Shown: positions 38,701-53,030 of the stretch, piece after piece
How the letters are laid out: each line of letters starts with the position of its first letter
Numbering within the stretch: position 1 is the stretch's first letter
Origin: Sipunculus nudus
Taxonomy: Eukaryota; Annelida; Sipuncula; Golfingiida; Sipunculidae
Reading direction: 5' to 3'
DNA: 64,000 nt
Assembly (NCBI GenBank): GCA_026874595.1
Contig: CM049322.1
Coordinates: forward strand, 5,381,900 to 5,445,899
The notes under the pieces: model-generated
The model's database searches: none
What the model saw: the letters and a program-made list of their open reading frames with translations, nothing else
What the model was told of the DNA's origin: nothing
Translations under genes and position numbers: made by a program

Positions 38701-41700
38701 TTATACTTTCCAGGATAAATTCCTCTCCACTAGCCAGAAGTAAACTCCTTCAAGGGCAAAAAACAGACCCCTCAATAGCGAGAAGCGAGCCCTCTCCCAA
38801 CAGGAAGTTAACCTCTGTTAAAAGCAAAGCAAATGACTGTTCCAATATCAACAATCTTTCCATATTAGGTAGAAGTGAACTCCTGCAACGGCAAAAAACA
38901 GACCCCTCAATAGCGAGAAGCAAGCCCTCTCCCAACAGGAAGTTAACTTCTAGTAGGAGGAAATGACTCGTGGTCAAGGACACTATACCGAAACCACACT
39001 CCTGGATTTCAGTGTAAAACCAATGCTGGTTTCTAGTTTATATTATGTTAAAATTTTCTTTGGGCATGCTCAAAATGTTCACATTGCATGCTCATCATCA
39101 AAATTAAAGAGAACACAAATCCCTCTGTACTGACTGGAAGTTAATTCTTGTACAAACAAGAGGTACATCCTGCCAATAGCAAGATTGCAGCTTTCTCCTG
39201 ACCACACCAACAGAAACAAGTCTATACTTCACAATCAAGAATAAGATATCTATAAAACTAAATTATTCTCTTCAAGGACACTGTTAAACCTTTCTAGTCG
39301 TAAAATAAACCTCATCCTGATAGTCGTATACATATGAGACTTGTGTATTCTTGCGTACAACAAAGTTCACTTCCAATCTGTGTTTTGTCACCAGAACCAT
39401 TTTCCCGCTTAGGCTCAAAGTTTAACGGTGCTTCATACACAGCATCAATTTTATACTTTCCAGGATCAATTCCTCTCTACTAGCCAGAAGTGAACTCCTG
39501 CAACGGCAAAAAACAGATCCCTCAATAGCGAGAAGCAAGCCCTCTACCAACAGGAAGTTAACTTCTAGTAGGAGCAAATGACACGTGGTCAAGGACACTA
39601 TATCGAAACACACTCCTGGATTTCAGTGTAAAACCAATGCTGGTTTCTTGTTTATATTATGTTAAAATTTTCTTTGGGCATGCTCATCATCAAAATTAAA
39701 GAGAACAGCAATCCCTCTGTACTGACTGGAAGTTATTTCTTGTACAAGCAAGAGGTACATCCTGCCAATAGCAAGATTGCAGCTTTCTCCTGACCACACC
39801 AACAGAAACAAGTCTATACTGTACAATCAAGAATAAGATATCTATAAAACTAAACTATTCTCTTCAAGGAAACACTGTTTAACCTTTCTAGTCGCAAAAT
39901 AAACCTCATCCTGATAGTCGTATACATATGAGACTTGTGTATTCTGGCGTACAAAAAAGTTCACTTCCAATCCGTGTTTTGTCCCAGAACTATTTTCCCG
40001 CTTGGGCTCAAAGTTTAACGGTGCTTCATATACAGCATCAATTTTATACTTTCCAGGATAAATTCCTCTCCACTAGCCAGAAGTAAACTCCTTCAAGGGC
40101 AAAACCAGACCCCTCAATAGCGAGAAGCGAGCCCTCTCCCAACAGGAAGTTAACCTCTGTTAAAAGCAAAGCAAATGACTGTTCCAATATCAACAATCTT
40201 TCCATATTAGGTAGAAGTGAACTCCTGCAACGGCAAAAAACAGACCCCTCAATAGCGAGAAGCAAGCCCTCTCCCAACAGGAAGTTAACTTCTAGTAGGA
40301 GGAAATGACTCGTGGTCAAGGACACTATACCGAAACCACACTCCTGGATTTCAGTGTAAAACCAATGCTGGTTTCTAGTTTATATTATGTTAAAATTTTC
40401 TTTGGGCATGCTCAAAATGTTCACATTGCATGCTCATCATCAAAATTAAAGAGAACACAAATCCCTCTGTACTGACTGGAAGTTAATTCTTGTACAAACA
40501 AGAGGTACATCCTGCCAATAGCAAGATTGCAGCTTTCTCCTGACCACACCAACAGAAACAAGTCTATACTTCACAATCAAGAATAAGATATCTATAAAAC
40601 TAAATTATTCTCTTCAAGGACACTGTTAAACCTTTCTAGTCGTAAAATAAACCTCATCCTGATAGTCGTATACATATGAGACTTGTGTATTCTTGCGTAC
40701 AACAAAGTTCACTTCCAATCTGTGTTTTGTCACCAGAACCATTTTCCCGCTTAGGCTCAAAGTTTAACGGTGCTTCATACACAGCATCAATTTTATACTT
40801 TCCAGGATCAATTCCTCTCTACTAGCCAGAAGTGAACTCCTGCAACGGCAAAAAACAGATCCCTCAATAGCGAGAAGCAAGCCCTCTACCAACAGGAAGT
40901 TAACTTCTAGTAGGAGCAAATGACTCGTGGTCAAGGACACGATATCGAAACACACTCCTGGATTTCAGTGTAAAACCAATGCTGGTTTCTAGTTTATAGT
41001 ATGTTAAAATTTTCTTTGGGCATGCTCATCATCAAAATTAAAGAGAACAGCAATCCCTCTGTACTGACTGGAAGTTATTTCTTGTACAAGCAAGAGGTAA
41101 ATTGTGCCAATAGCAAGATTGCAGCTTTCTCCTGACCACACCAACAGAAACGAGTCTATACTGTACAATCAAGAATAAGATATCTATAAAACTTAACTAT
41201 TCTCTTCAAGGAAACACTGTTTAACCTTTCTAGTCGCAAAATAAACCTCATCCTGATAGTCGTATACATATGAGACTTGTGTATTCTTGCGTACAACAAA
41301 GTTCACTTCCAATCTGTGTTTTGTCACCAGAACCATTTTCCCGCTTAGGCTCAAAGTTTAACGGTGCTTCATACACAGCATCAATTTTATACTTTCCAGG
41401 ATCAATTCCTCTCTACTAGCCAGAAGTGAACTCCTGCAACGGCAAAAAACAGATCCCTCAATAGCGAGAAGGCAGCCCTCTCCCAATAGGAAGTTAACTT
41501 CTGTTAAAAGCAAAGCAAATGAATGTATCAATATCAACAATTTTTCCATATTAGGTAGAAGTGAACTCCTGCAACGGCAAAAAACAGACCCCTCAATAGC
41601 GAGAAGCAAGCCCTCTACCAACAGGAAGTTAACTTCTAGTAGGAGCAAATGACCCGTGGTCAAGGACATTATATCGAAACACACTCCTGGATTTTAGTGT

Positions 41701-42915
41701 AAAACCAATGCTGGTTTCTAGTTTATATTATGTTAAAATTTTCTCTGGGCATGCTCAAAATGTTCACATTGCATGCTCATCATCAAATTTAAAGAGAACA
41801 GCAATCCCTCTGTACTGACTGGAAGTTATTTCTTGTACAAGCAAGAGGTACATCCTGCCAATAGCAAGATTGCAGCTTTCTCCTGACCACACCAACAGAA
41901 ACAAGTCTATACTTCACAATCAAGAATAAGATATTTATAAAACTAAACTATTCTCTTCAAGGAAACACTGTTTAACCTTTCTAGTCGCAAAATAAACCTC
42001 ATCCTGATAGTCGTATACATATGAGACTTGTGTATTCTTGCGTACAACAAAGTTCACTTCCAATCTTTTTTTTGTCACCAGAACCATTTTCCCGCTTGGG
42101 CTCAAAGTTTAACGGTGCTTCATATACAGCATCAATTTTATACTTTCCAGGATCAATTCCTCTCTACTAGCCAGAAGTGAACTCCTGCAACGGCAAAAAA
42201 CAGACCCCTCAATAGCGAGAAGCCAGCCCTCTCCCAACAGGAAGTTAACCTCTGTTAAAAGCAAAGCAAATGACTGTTCCAATATCAACAATTTTTCCAT
42301 ATTAGGTAGAAGTGAACTCCTGCAACGGCAAAAAACAGTCCCCTCAATAGCGAGAAGCAAGCCCTCTACCAACAGGAAGTAAACTTCTAGTAGGAGCAAA
42401 TGACTCGTGGTCAAGGACACTATATTGAAACACACTCCTGGATTTCAGTGTAAAACCAATGCTGGTTTCTAGTTTATATTATGATAAAATTTTCTTTGGG
42501 CATGCTCAAAATGTTCACATTGCATGCTCATCATCAAATTTGGAGAAAACAGCAATCCCTCTGTACTGACTGGAAGTTATTTCTTGTACAAGCAAGAGGT
42601 ACATCCTGCCAATAGCAAGATTGCAGCTTTTTCCTGACCACACCAACAGAAACAAGTCTATACTGTACAATCAAGAATAAGATATCTATAAAACTCAATT
42701 ATTCTCTTCAAGGAAACACTGTTTAACCTTTCTAATCGCAAAATAAACCTCATCCTGATAGTCGTATACATATGAGACTTGTGTATTCTTGCGTACAACA
42801 AAGTTCACTTCCAATCTGTTTTTTTTGTCACCAGAACCATTTTCCCGCTTGGGCTCAAAGTTTAACGGTGCTTCATACACAGCATCAATTTTATACTTTC
42901 CATGATCAATTCCTC
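35741..42915. repeat. Higher-order repeat block, repeated at 56825-64000 (offset 21,085 bp)
   Basis: Equivalent landmarks throughout this block recur exactly 21,085 bp later, preserving the order of 729, 764, 728, 728, 750, 594, 749, 594, 751 and 755-base monomers. The sub-block 37962-41377 also recurs at offset 15,448 (53410-56825). The difference, 5,637 bp, is the length of an eight-monomer higher-order unit that is present in tandem from 53.4 kb to the window end. Only scattered single-base differences were noticed between copies. Confidence 0.8.
36318..36503 (-). pseudogene. Exon-like open stretch inside an array monomer (representative copy)
   Basis: On the minus strand this monomer has a pyrimidine-rich tract and TTGCAG, then two TAG triplets whose second AG could be an acceptor. 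A 62-codon open stretch follows, opening RGIDPGKYKIDAVYEA and ending QVSYVYDYQDEVYFATRR at a possible GTTAAA donor. Monomers at about 44.3, 48.1, 49.6, 50.3, 51.8 and 57.5 kb keep the same frame. Most others have one extra base in a GGGAAAATGG tract that shifts it. I do not recognise the protein family. It could be a decayed exon carried along by the repeat, and the donor is weak. Confidence 0.3.
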
Positions 42916-45900
42916 TCTACTAGCCAGAAGTGAACTCCTTCAACGGCAAAAAACAGACCCCTCAATAGCGAGAAGCCAGCCCTCTCCCAACAGGAAGTTA
43001 ACTTCTGTTAAAAGCAAAGCAAATGACTGTTCCAATATCAACAATCTTTCCATATTAGGTAGAAGTGAACTCCTACAACGGCAAAAAAACAGACCCCTCA
43101 ATAGCGAGAAGCAAGCCCTCTCCCAACAGGAAGTTAACTTCTAGTAGGAGCAAATGACTCGTGGTCAAGGACCCTATATCGAAACCACACTCCTGCATTT
43201 CAGTGTAAAACCAATGCTGGTTTCTAGTTTATATTATGTTAAAATTTTCTTTGGGCATGCTCAAAATGTTCACATTGCATGCTCATCATCAAAATTAAAG
43301 AGAACACAAATCCCTCTGTACTGACTGGAAGTTAATTCTTGTACAAACAAGAGGTACATCCTGCCAATAGCAAGATTGCAGCTTTCTCCTGACCACACCA
43401 ACAGAAACAAGTCTATACTCTACAATCAAGAATAAGATATCTATAAAACTAAATTATTCTCTTCAAGGAAACACTGTTTAACCTTTCTAGTCGCAAAATA
43501 AACCTCATCCTGATAGTCGTATACATATGAGACTTGTGTATTCTTGCGTACAACAAAGTTCACTTCCAATCTGTGTTTTGTCACCAGAACCATTTTCCCG
43601 CTTGGGCTCAAAGTTTAACGGTGCTTCATACACAGCATCAATTTTATACTTTCCAGGATCAATTCCTCTCTACTAGCCAGAAGTGAACTCCTGCAACGGC
43701 AAAAAACAGACCCCTCAATAGCGAGAAGCCAGCCCTCTCCCAACAGGAAGTTAACCTCTGTTAAAAGCAAAGCAAATGACTGTTCCAATATCAACAATTT
43801 TTCCATATTAGGTAGAAGTGAACTCCTGCAACGGCAAAAAACAGACCCCTCAATAGCGAGAAGCAAGCCCTCTACCAACAGGAAGTTAACTTCTAGTAGG
43901 AGCAAATGACTCGTGGTCAAGGACACTATATCGAAACACACTCCTGGATTTCTGTGTAAAACCAATGCTGGTTTCTAGTTTATATTGTTAAAATTTTCTT
44001 TGGGCATGCTCAAAATGTTCACATTGCATGCTCATCATCAAATTTAAAGAGAACAGCAATCCTTCTGTACTGACTGGAAGTTATTTCTTGTACAAGCAAG
44101 AGGTACATCCTGCCATTAGCAAGATTGCAGCTTTCTCCTGACCACACCAACAGAAACAAGTCTATACTCTACAATCAAGAATAAGATATTTATAAAACTA
44201 AACTATTCTCTTCAAGGAAACACTGTTTAACCCTTCTAGTCGCAAAATAAACCTTAACCTGATAGTCGTATACATATGAGACTTGTGTATTCTTGCGTAC
44301 AACAAAGTTCACTTCCAATCTTTTTTTTGTCACCAGAACCATCTCCCGCTTGGGCTCAAACTTTAACGGTGCTTCATACACAGAATCAATTTTATACTTT
44401 CCAGGATCAATTCCTCTCTACTAACCAGAAGTGAACTCCTTCAACGGCAAAAAACAGACCCCTCAATAGCGAGAAGCCAGCCCTCTCCCAACAGGAAGTT
44501 AACTTCTGTTAAAAGCAAAGCAAATGACTGTTCCAATATCAACAATTTTTCCATATTAGGTAGAAGTGAACTCCTGCAACGGCAAAAAACAGACCCCTCA
44601 ATAGCGAGAAGCAAGCCCTCTACCAACAGGAAGTTAACTTCTAGTAAGAGCAAATGACCCGTGGTCAAGGACATTATATCGAAACACACTCCTGGATTTT
44701 AGTGTAAAACCAATGCTGGTTTCTAGTTTATATTATGTTAAAATTTTCTCTGGGCATGCTCAAAATGTTCACATTGCATGCTCATCATCAAATTTAAAGA
44801 GAACAGCAATCCCTCTGTACTGACTGGAAGTTATTTCTTGTACAAGCAAGAGGTACATCCTGCCAATAGCAAGATTGCAGCTTTCTCCTGACCACACCAA
44901 CAGAAACAAGTCTATACTTCACAATCAAGAATAAGATATTTATAAAACTAAACTATTCTCTTCAAGGAAACACTGTTTAACCTTTCTAGTCGCAAAATAA
45001 ACCTCATCCTGATAGTCGTATACATATGAGACTTGTGTATTCTTGCGTACAACAAAGTTCACTTCCAATCTTTTTTTTGTCACCAGAACCATTTTCCCGC
45101 TTGGGCTCAAAGTTTAACGGTGCTTCATATACAGCATCAATTTTATACTTTCCAGGATCAATTCCTCTCTACTAGCCAGAAGTGAACTCCTGCAACGGCA
45201 AAAAACAGACCCCTCAATAGCGAGAAGCCAGCCCTCTCCCAACAGGAAGTTAACCTCTGTTAAAAGCAAAGCAAATGACTGTTCCAATATCAACAATTTT
45301 TCCATATTAGGTAGAAGTGAACTCCTGCAACGGCAAAAAACAGTCCCCTCAATAGCGAGAAGCAAGCCCTCTACCAACAGGAAGTAAACTTCTAGTAGGA
45401 GCAAATGACTCGTGGTCAAGGACACTATATTGAAACACACTCCTGGATTTCAGTGTAAAACCAATGCTGGTTTCTAGTTTATATTATGATAAAATTTTCT
45501 TTGGGCATGCTCAAAATGTTCACATTGCATGCTCATCATCAAATTTGGAGAAAACAGCAATCCCTCTGTACTGACTGGAAGTTATTTCTTGTACAAGCAA
45601 GAGGTACATCCTGCCAATAGCAAGATTGCAGCTTTTTCCTGACCACACCAACAGAAACAAGTCTATACTGTACAATCAAGAATAAGATATCTATAAAACT
45701 CAATTATTCTCTTCAAGGAAACACTGTTTAACCTTTCTAATCGCAAAATAAACCTCATCCTGATAGTCGTATACATATGAGACTTGTGTATTCTTGCGTA
45801 CAACAAAGTTCACTTCCAATCTTTTTTTTGTCACCAGAACCATTTTCCCGCTTGGGCTCAAAGTTTAACGGTGCTTCATACACAGCATCAATTTTATACT

Positions 45901-47660
45901 TTCCATGATCAATTCCTCTCTACTAGCCAGAAGTGAACTCCTTCAACGGCAAAAAACAGACCCCTCAATAGCGAGAAGCCAGCCCTCTCCCAACAGGAAG
46001 TTAACTTCTGTTAAAAGCAAAGCAAATGACTGTTCCAATATCAACAATCTTTCCATATTAGGTAGAAGTGAACTCCTACAACGGCAAAAAAACAGACCCC
46101 TCAATAGCGAGAAGCAAGCCCTCTCCCAACAGGAAGTTAACTTCTAGTAGGAGCAAATGACTCGTGGTCAAGGACCCTATATCGAAACCACACTCCTGCA
46201 TTTCAGTGTAAAACCAATGCTGGTTTCTAGTTTATATTATGTTAAAATTTTCTTTGGGCATGCTCAAAATGTTCACATTGCATGCTCATCATCAAAATTA
46301 AAGAGAACACAAATCCCTCTGTACTGACTGGAAGTTAATTCTTGTACAAACAAGAGGTACATCCTGCCAATAGCAAGATTGCAGCTTTCTCCTGACCACA
46401 CCAACAGAAACAAGTCTATACTCTACAATCAAGAATAAGATATCTATAAAACTAAATTATTCTCTTCAAGGAAACACTGTTTAACCTTTCTAGTCGCAAA
46501 ATAAACCTCATCCTGATAGTCGTATACATATGAGACTTGTGTATTCTTGCGTACAACAAAGTTCACTTCCAATCTGTGTTTTGTCACCAGAACCATTTTC
46601 CCGCTTGGGCTCAAAGTTTAACGGTGCTTCATACACAGCATCAATTTTATACTTTCCAGGATCAATTCCTCTCTACTAGCCAGAAGTGAACTCCTGCAAC
46701 GGCAAAAAACAGACCCCTCAATAGCGAGAAGCCAGCCCTCTCCCAACAGGAAGTTAACCTCTGTTAAAAGCAAAGCAAATGACTGTTCCAATATCAACAA
46801 TTTTTCCATATTAGGTAGAAGTGAACTCCTGCAACGGCAAAAAACAGACCCCTCAATAGCGAGAAGCAAGCCCTCTACCAACAGGAAGTTAACTTCTAGT
46901 AGGAGCAAATGACTCGTGGTCAAGGACACTATATCGAAACACACTCCTGGATTTCTGTGTAAAACCAATGCTGGTTTCTAGTTTATATTGTTAAAATTTT
47001 CTTTGGGCATGCTCAAAATGTTCACATTGCATGCTCATCATCAAATTTAAAGAGAACAGCAATCCTTCTGTACTGACTGGAAGTTATTTCTTGTACAAGC
47101 AAGAGGTACATCCTGCCATTAGCAAGATTGCAGCTTTCTCCTGACCACACCAACAGAAACAAGTCTATACTCTACAATCAAGAATAAGATATTTATAAAA
47201 CTAAACTATTCTCTTCAAGGAAACACTGTTTAACCCTTCTAGTCGCAAAATAAACCTTAACCTGATAGTCGTATACATATGAGACTTGTGTATTCTTGCG
47301 TACAACAAAGTTCACTTCCAATCTTTTTTTTTGTCACCAGAACCATCTCCCGCTTGGGCTCAAACTTTAACGGTGCTTCATACACAGAATCAATTTTATA
47401 CTTTCCAGGATCAATTCCTCTCTACTAACCAGAAGTGAACTCCTTCAACGGCAAAAAACAGACCCCTCAATAGCGAGAAGCCAGCCCTCTCCCAACAGGA
47501 AGTTAACTTCTGTTAAAAGCAAAGCAAATGACTGTTCCAATATCAACAATTTTTCCATATTAGGTAGAAGTGAACTCCTGCAACGGCAAAAAACAGACCC
47601 CTCAATAGCGAGAAGCAAGCCCTCTACCAACAGGAAGTTAACTTCTAGTAAGAGCAAATG
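41660..47660. repeat. Four-monomer higher-order repeat, two copies of about 3.0 kb
   Basis: Landmarks in the first copy (about 41660-44660) recur 3,003-3,005 bp later (about 44660-47660). This includes rare variants such as ACATTATATCG, AATTTGGAGAAAAC and the CCATGATCAATT start variant. The 1-2 base drift comes from homopolymer length differences in the GTC-T(n) tract. Confidence 0.8.
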
Positions 47661-49999
47661 ACTCGTGGTCAAGGACACTATATCGAAACCACACTCCTGG
47701 ATTTCAGTGTAAAACCAATGCTGGTTTCTAGTTTATATTATGTTAAAATTTTCTTTGGGCATGCTCAAAATGTTCACATTGCATGCTCATCATCAAATTT
47801 AAAGAGAACAGCAATCCCTCTGTACTGACTGGAAGTTATTTCTTGTACAAGCAAGAGGTACATCCTGCCAATAGCAAGATTGCAGCTTTCTCCTGACCAC
47901 ACCAACAGAAACAAGTCTATACTCTACAATCAAGAATAAGATATTTATAAAACTAAACTATTCTCTTCAAGGAAACACTGTTTAACCCTTCTAGTCGCAA
48001 AATAAACCTCATCCTGATAGTCGTATACATATGAGACTTGTGTATTCTTGCGTACAACAAAGTTCCCTTCCAATCTTTTTTTTGTCACCAGAACCATCTC
48101 CCGCTTGGGCTCAAACTTTAACGTTGCTTCATACACAGCATCAATTTTATACTTTCCAGGATCAATTCCTCTCTACTAACCAGAAGTGAACTCCTGCAAC
48201 GGCAAAAAACAGACCCCTCAATAGCGAGAAGCCAGCCCTCTCCCAACAGGAAGTTAACTTCTGTTAAAAGCAAAGCAAATGACTGTTCCAATATCAACAA
48301 TTTTTCCATATTAGGTAGAAGTGAACTCCTGCAACGGCAAAAAACAGACCCCTCATTGGCGAGAAGCAAGCCCTCTACCAACAGGAAGTTAACTTCTAGT
48401 AGGAGCAAATGACTCGTGGTCAAGGACACTATATCGAAACCACACTCCTGGATTTCAGTGTAAAACCAATGCTGGTTTCTAGTTTATATTATGTAAAAAT
48501 TTTCTTTGGGCATGCTCAAAATGTTCACATTGCATGCTCATCATCAAGATTAAAGAGAACAGCAATCCCTCTGTACTGACTGGAAGTTATTTCTTGTACA
48601 AGCAAGAGGTACAACCTGCCAATAGCACGATTGCAGCTTTCCCCTGACCACACCAACATAAACCCTTCACAGAAACAAGTCTATACTGTACAATCAAAAA
48701 TAAGACATCTATAAAATTAAATTATTCTCTTCAAGGAAACACTCTTTAACCTTTCTAGTCGCAAAATAAACCTCATTCTGATAGTCGTATACATATGAGA
48801 CTTGTGTATTCTTGCGTACAACAAAGTTCACTTCCAATCTGTGTTTTGTCACCAGAACCATTTTCCCGCTTGGGCTCAAAGTTTAACGGTGCTTCATACA
48901 CAGCATCAATTTTATACTTTCCAGGATCAATTCCTCTCTACTAGCCAGAAGTGAACTCCTGCAACGGCAAAAAACAGACCCCTCAATAGCGAGAAGCCAG
49001 CCCTCTCCCAACAGGAAGTTAACCTCTGTTAAAAGCAAAGCAAATGACTGTTCCAATATCAACAATTTTTCCATATTAGGTAGAAGTGAACTCCTGCAAC
49101 GGCAAAAAACAGACCCCTCAATAGCGAGAAGCAAGCCCTCTACCAACAGGAAGTTAACTTCTAGTAGGAGCAAAAGACTCGTGGTCAAGGACACTATATC
49201 GAAACACACTCCTTGATTTCAGTGTAAAACAATGCTGGTTTCTAGTTTATATTGTTAAAATTTTCTTTGGGCATGCTCAAAATGTTCACATTGCATGCTC
49301 ATCATCAAATTTAAAGAGAACAGCAATCCTTCTGTACTGACTGGAAGTTATTTCTTGTACAAGCAAGAGGTACATCCTGCCATTAGCAAGATTGCAGCTT
49401 TCTCCTGACCACACCAACAGAAACAAGTCTATACTCTACAATCAAGAATAAGATATTTATAAAACTAAACTATTCTCTTCAAGGAAACATTGTTTAACCC
49501 TTCTAGTCGCAAAATAAACCTTAACCTGATAGTCGTATACATATGAGACTTGTGTATTCTTGCGTACAACAAAGTTCACTTCCAATCTTTTTTTTGTCAC
49601 CAGAACCATCTCCCGCTTGGGCTCAAACTTTAACGGTGCTTCATACACAGAATCAATTTTATACTTTCCAGGATCAATTCCTCTCTACTAACCAGAAGTG
49701 AACTCCTTCAACGGCAAAAAACAGACCCCTCAATAGCGAGAAGCCAGCTCTCTCCCAACAGGAAGTTAACCTCTGTTAAAAGCAAAGCAAATGACTGTTC
49801 CAATATCAACAATTTTTCCATATTAGGTAGAAGTGAACTCCTGCAACGGCAAAAACAGACCCCTCATTGGCGAGAAGCAAGCCCTCTACCAACAGGAAGT
49901 TAACTTCTAGTAAGAGCAAATGACTCGTGGTCAAGAACACTATATCGAAACCACACTCCTGGATTTCAGTGTAAAACCAATGCTGGTTTCTAGTTTATA

Positions 50000-52900
50000 T
50001 TATGTTAAAATTTTCTTTGGGCATGCTCAAAATGTTCACATTGCATGCTCATCATCAAATTTAAAGAGAACAACAATCCCTCTGTACTGACTGGAAGTTA
50101 TTTCTTGTACAAGCAAGAGGTATATCCTGCCAATAGCAAGATTGCAGCTTTCTCCTGACCACACCAACAGAAACAAGTCTATACTCTAGAATCAAGAATA
50201 AGATATTTATAAAACTAAACTATTCTCTTCAAGGAAACACTGTTTAACCCTTCTAGTCGCAAAATAAACCTCATCCTGATAGTCGTATACATATGAGACT
50301 TGTGTATTCTTGCGTACAACAAAGTTCCCTTCCAATCTTTTTTTTGTCACCAGAACCATCTCCCGCTTGGGCTCAAACTTTAACGTTGCTTCATACACAG
50401 CATCAATTTTATACTTTCCAGGATCAATTCCTCTCTACTAACCAGAAGTGAACTCCTGCAACGGCAAAAAACAGACCCCTCAATAGCGAGAAGCCAGCCC
50501 TCTCCCAACAGGAAGTTAACTTCTGTTAAAAGCAAAGCAAATGACTGTTCCAATATCAACAATTTTTCCATATTAGGTAGAAGTGAACTCCTGCAACGGC
50601 AAAAAACAGACGCCTCATTGGCGAGAAGCAAGCCCTCTACCAACAGGAAGTTAACTTCTAGTAGGAGCAAATGACTCGTGGTCAAGGACACTATATCGAA
50701 ACCACACTCCTGGATTTCAGTGTAAAACCAATGCTGGTTTCTAGTTTATATTATGTTAAAATTTTCTTTGGGCATGCTCAAAATGTTCACATTGCATGCT
50801 CATCATCAAGATTAAAGAGAACAGCAATCCCTCTGTACTGACTGGAAGTTATTTCTTGTACAAGCAAGAGGTACAACCTGCCAATAGCACGATTGGAGCT
50901 TTCCCCTGACCACACCAACATAAACCCTTCACAGAAACAAGTCTATACTGTACAATCAAGAATAAGACATCTATAAAATTAAATTATTCTCTTCAAGGAA
51001 ACACTCTTTAACCTTTCTAGTCGCAAAATAAACCTCATTCTGATAGTCGTATACATATGAGACTTGTGTATTCTTGCGTACAACAAAGTTCACTTCCAAT
51101 CTGTGTTTTGTCACCAGAACCATTTTCCCGCTTGGGCTCCAAGTTTAACGATGCTTCATACACAGCATCAATTTTATACTTTCCAGGATCAATTCCACTC
51201 TACTAGTCAGAAGTGAACTCCTGCAACGGCAAAAAACAGACCCCTCAATAGCGAGAAGCCAGCCCTCTCCCAACAGGAAGTTAACCTCTGTTAAAAGCAA
51301 AGCAAATGACTGTTCCAATATCAACAATTTTTCCATATTAGGTAGAAGTGAACTCCTGCAACGGCAAAAAACAGACGCTTCATTGGCGAGAAGCAAGCCC
51401 ACTACCAACAGGAAGTTAACTTCTAGTAGGAGCAAATGACTCGTGGTCAAGGACACTATATCGAAACCACACTCCTGGATTTCAGTGTAAAACCAATGCT
51501 GGTTTCTAGTTTATATTATGTTAAAATTTTCTTTGGGCATGCTCAAAATGTTCACATTGCATGCTCATCATCAAATTTAAAGAGAACAACAATCCCTCTG
51601 TACTGACTGGAAGTTATTTCTTGTACAAGCAAGAGGTATATCCTGCCAATAGCAAGATTGCAGCTTTCTCCTGACCACACCAACAGAAACAAGTCTATAC
51701 TCTAGAATCAAGAATAAGATATTTATAAAACTAAACTATTCTCTTCAAGGAAACACTGTTTAACCCTTCTAGTCGCAAAATAAACCTCATCCTGATAGTC
51801 GTATACATATGAGACTTGTGTATTCTTGCGTACAACAAAGTTCCCTTCCAATCTTTTTTTTGTCACCAGAACCATCTCCCGCTTGGGCTCAAACTTTAAC
51901 GTTGCTTCATACACAGCATCAATTTTATACTTTCCAGGATCAATTCCTCTCTACTAACCAGAAGTGAACTCCTGCAACGGCAAAAAACAGACCCCTCAAT
52001 AGCGAGAAGCCAGCCCTCTCCCAACAGGAAGTTAACTTCTGTTAAAAGCAAAGCAAATGACTGTTCCAATATCAACAATTTTTCCATATTAGGTAGAAGT
52101 GAACTCCTGCAACGGCAAAAAACAGACGCCTCATTGGCGAGAAGCAAGCCCTCTACCAACAGGAAGTTAACTTCTAGTAGGAGCAAATGACTCGTGGTCA
52201 AGGACACTATATCGAAACCACACTCCTGGATTTCAGTGTAAAACCAATGCTGGTTTCTAGTTTATATTATGTTAAAATTTTCTTTGGGCATGCTCAAAAT
52301 GTTCACATTGCATGCTCATCATCAAGATTAAAGAGAACAGCAATCCCTCTGTACTGACTGGAAGTTATTTCTTGTACAAGCAAGAGGTACAACCTGCCAA
52401 TAGCACGATTGCAGCTTTCCCCTGACCACACCAACATAAACCCTTCACAGAAACAAGTCTATACTGTACAATCAAGAATAAGACATCTATAAAATTAAAT
52501 TATTCTCTTCAAGGAAACACTCTTTAACCTTTCTAGTCGCAAAATAAACCTCATTCTGATAGTCGTATACATATGAGACTTGTGTATTCTTGCGTACAAC
52601 AAAGTTCACTTCCAATCTGTGTTTTGTCACCAGAACCATTTTCCCGCTTGGGCTCCAAGTTTAACGATGCTTCATACACAGCATCAATTTTATACTTTCC
52701 AGGATCAATTCCACTCTACTAGTCAGAAGTGAACTCCTGCAACGGCAAAAAACAGACCCCTCAATAGCGAGAAGCCAGCCCTCTCCCAACAGGAAGTTAA
52801 CCTCTGTTAAAAGCAAAGCAAATGACTGTTCCAATATCAACAATTTTTCCATATTAGGTAGAAGTGAACTCCTGCAACGGCAAAAAACAGACGCCTCATT

Positions 52901-53030
52901 GGCGAGAAGCAAGCCCTCTACCAACAGGAAGTTAACTTCTAGTAGGAGCAAATGACTCGTGGTCAAGGACACTATATCGAAACCACACTCCTGGATTTCA
53001 GTGTAAAACCAATGCTGGTTTCTAGTTTAT
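50000..53030. repeat. Two-monomer higher-order repeat, two copies of 1,516 bp
   Basis: The pair of monomers at about 50000-51515 recurs 1,516 bp later with shared rare variants (CTAGAATCAAG, GGTATATCCTGCC, GACG[C]-CTCATTGG, CCACTCTACTAGTCAG). It is a recent tandem duplication nested in the array. Confidence 0.8.
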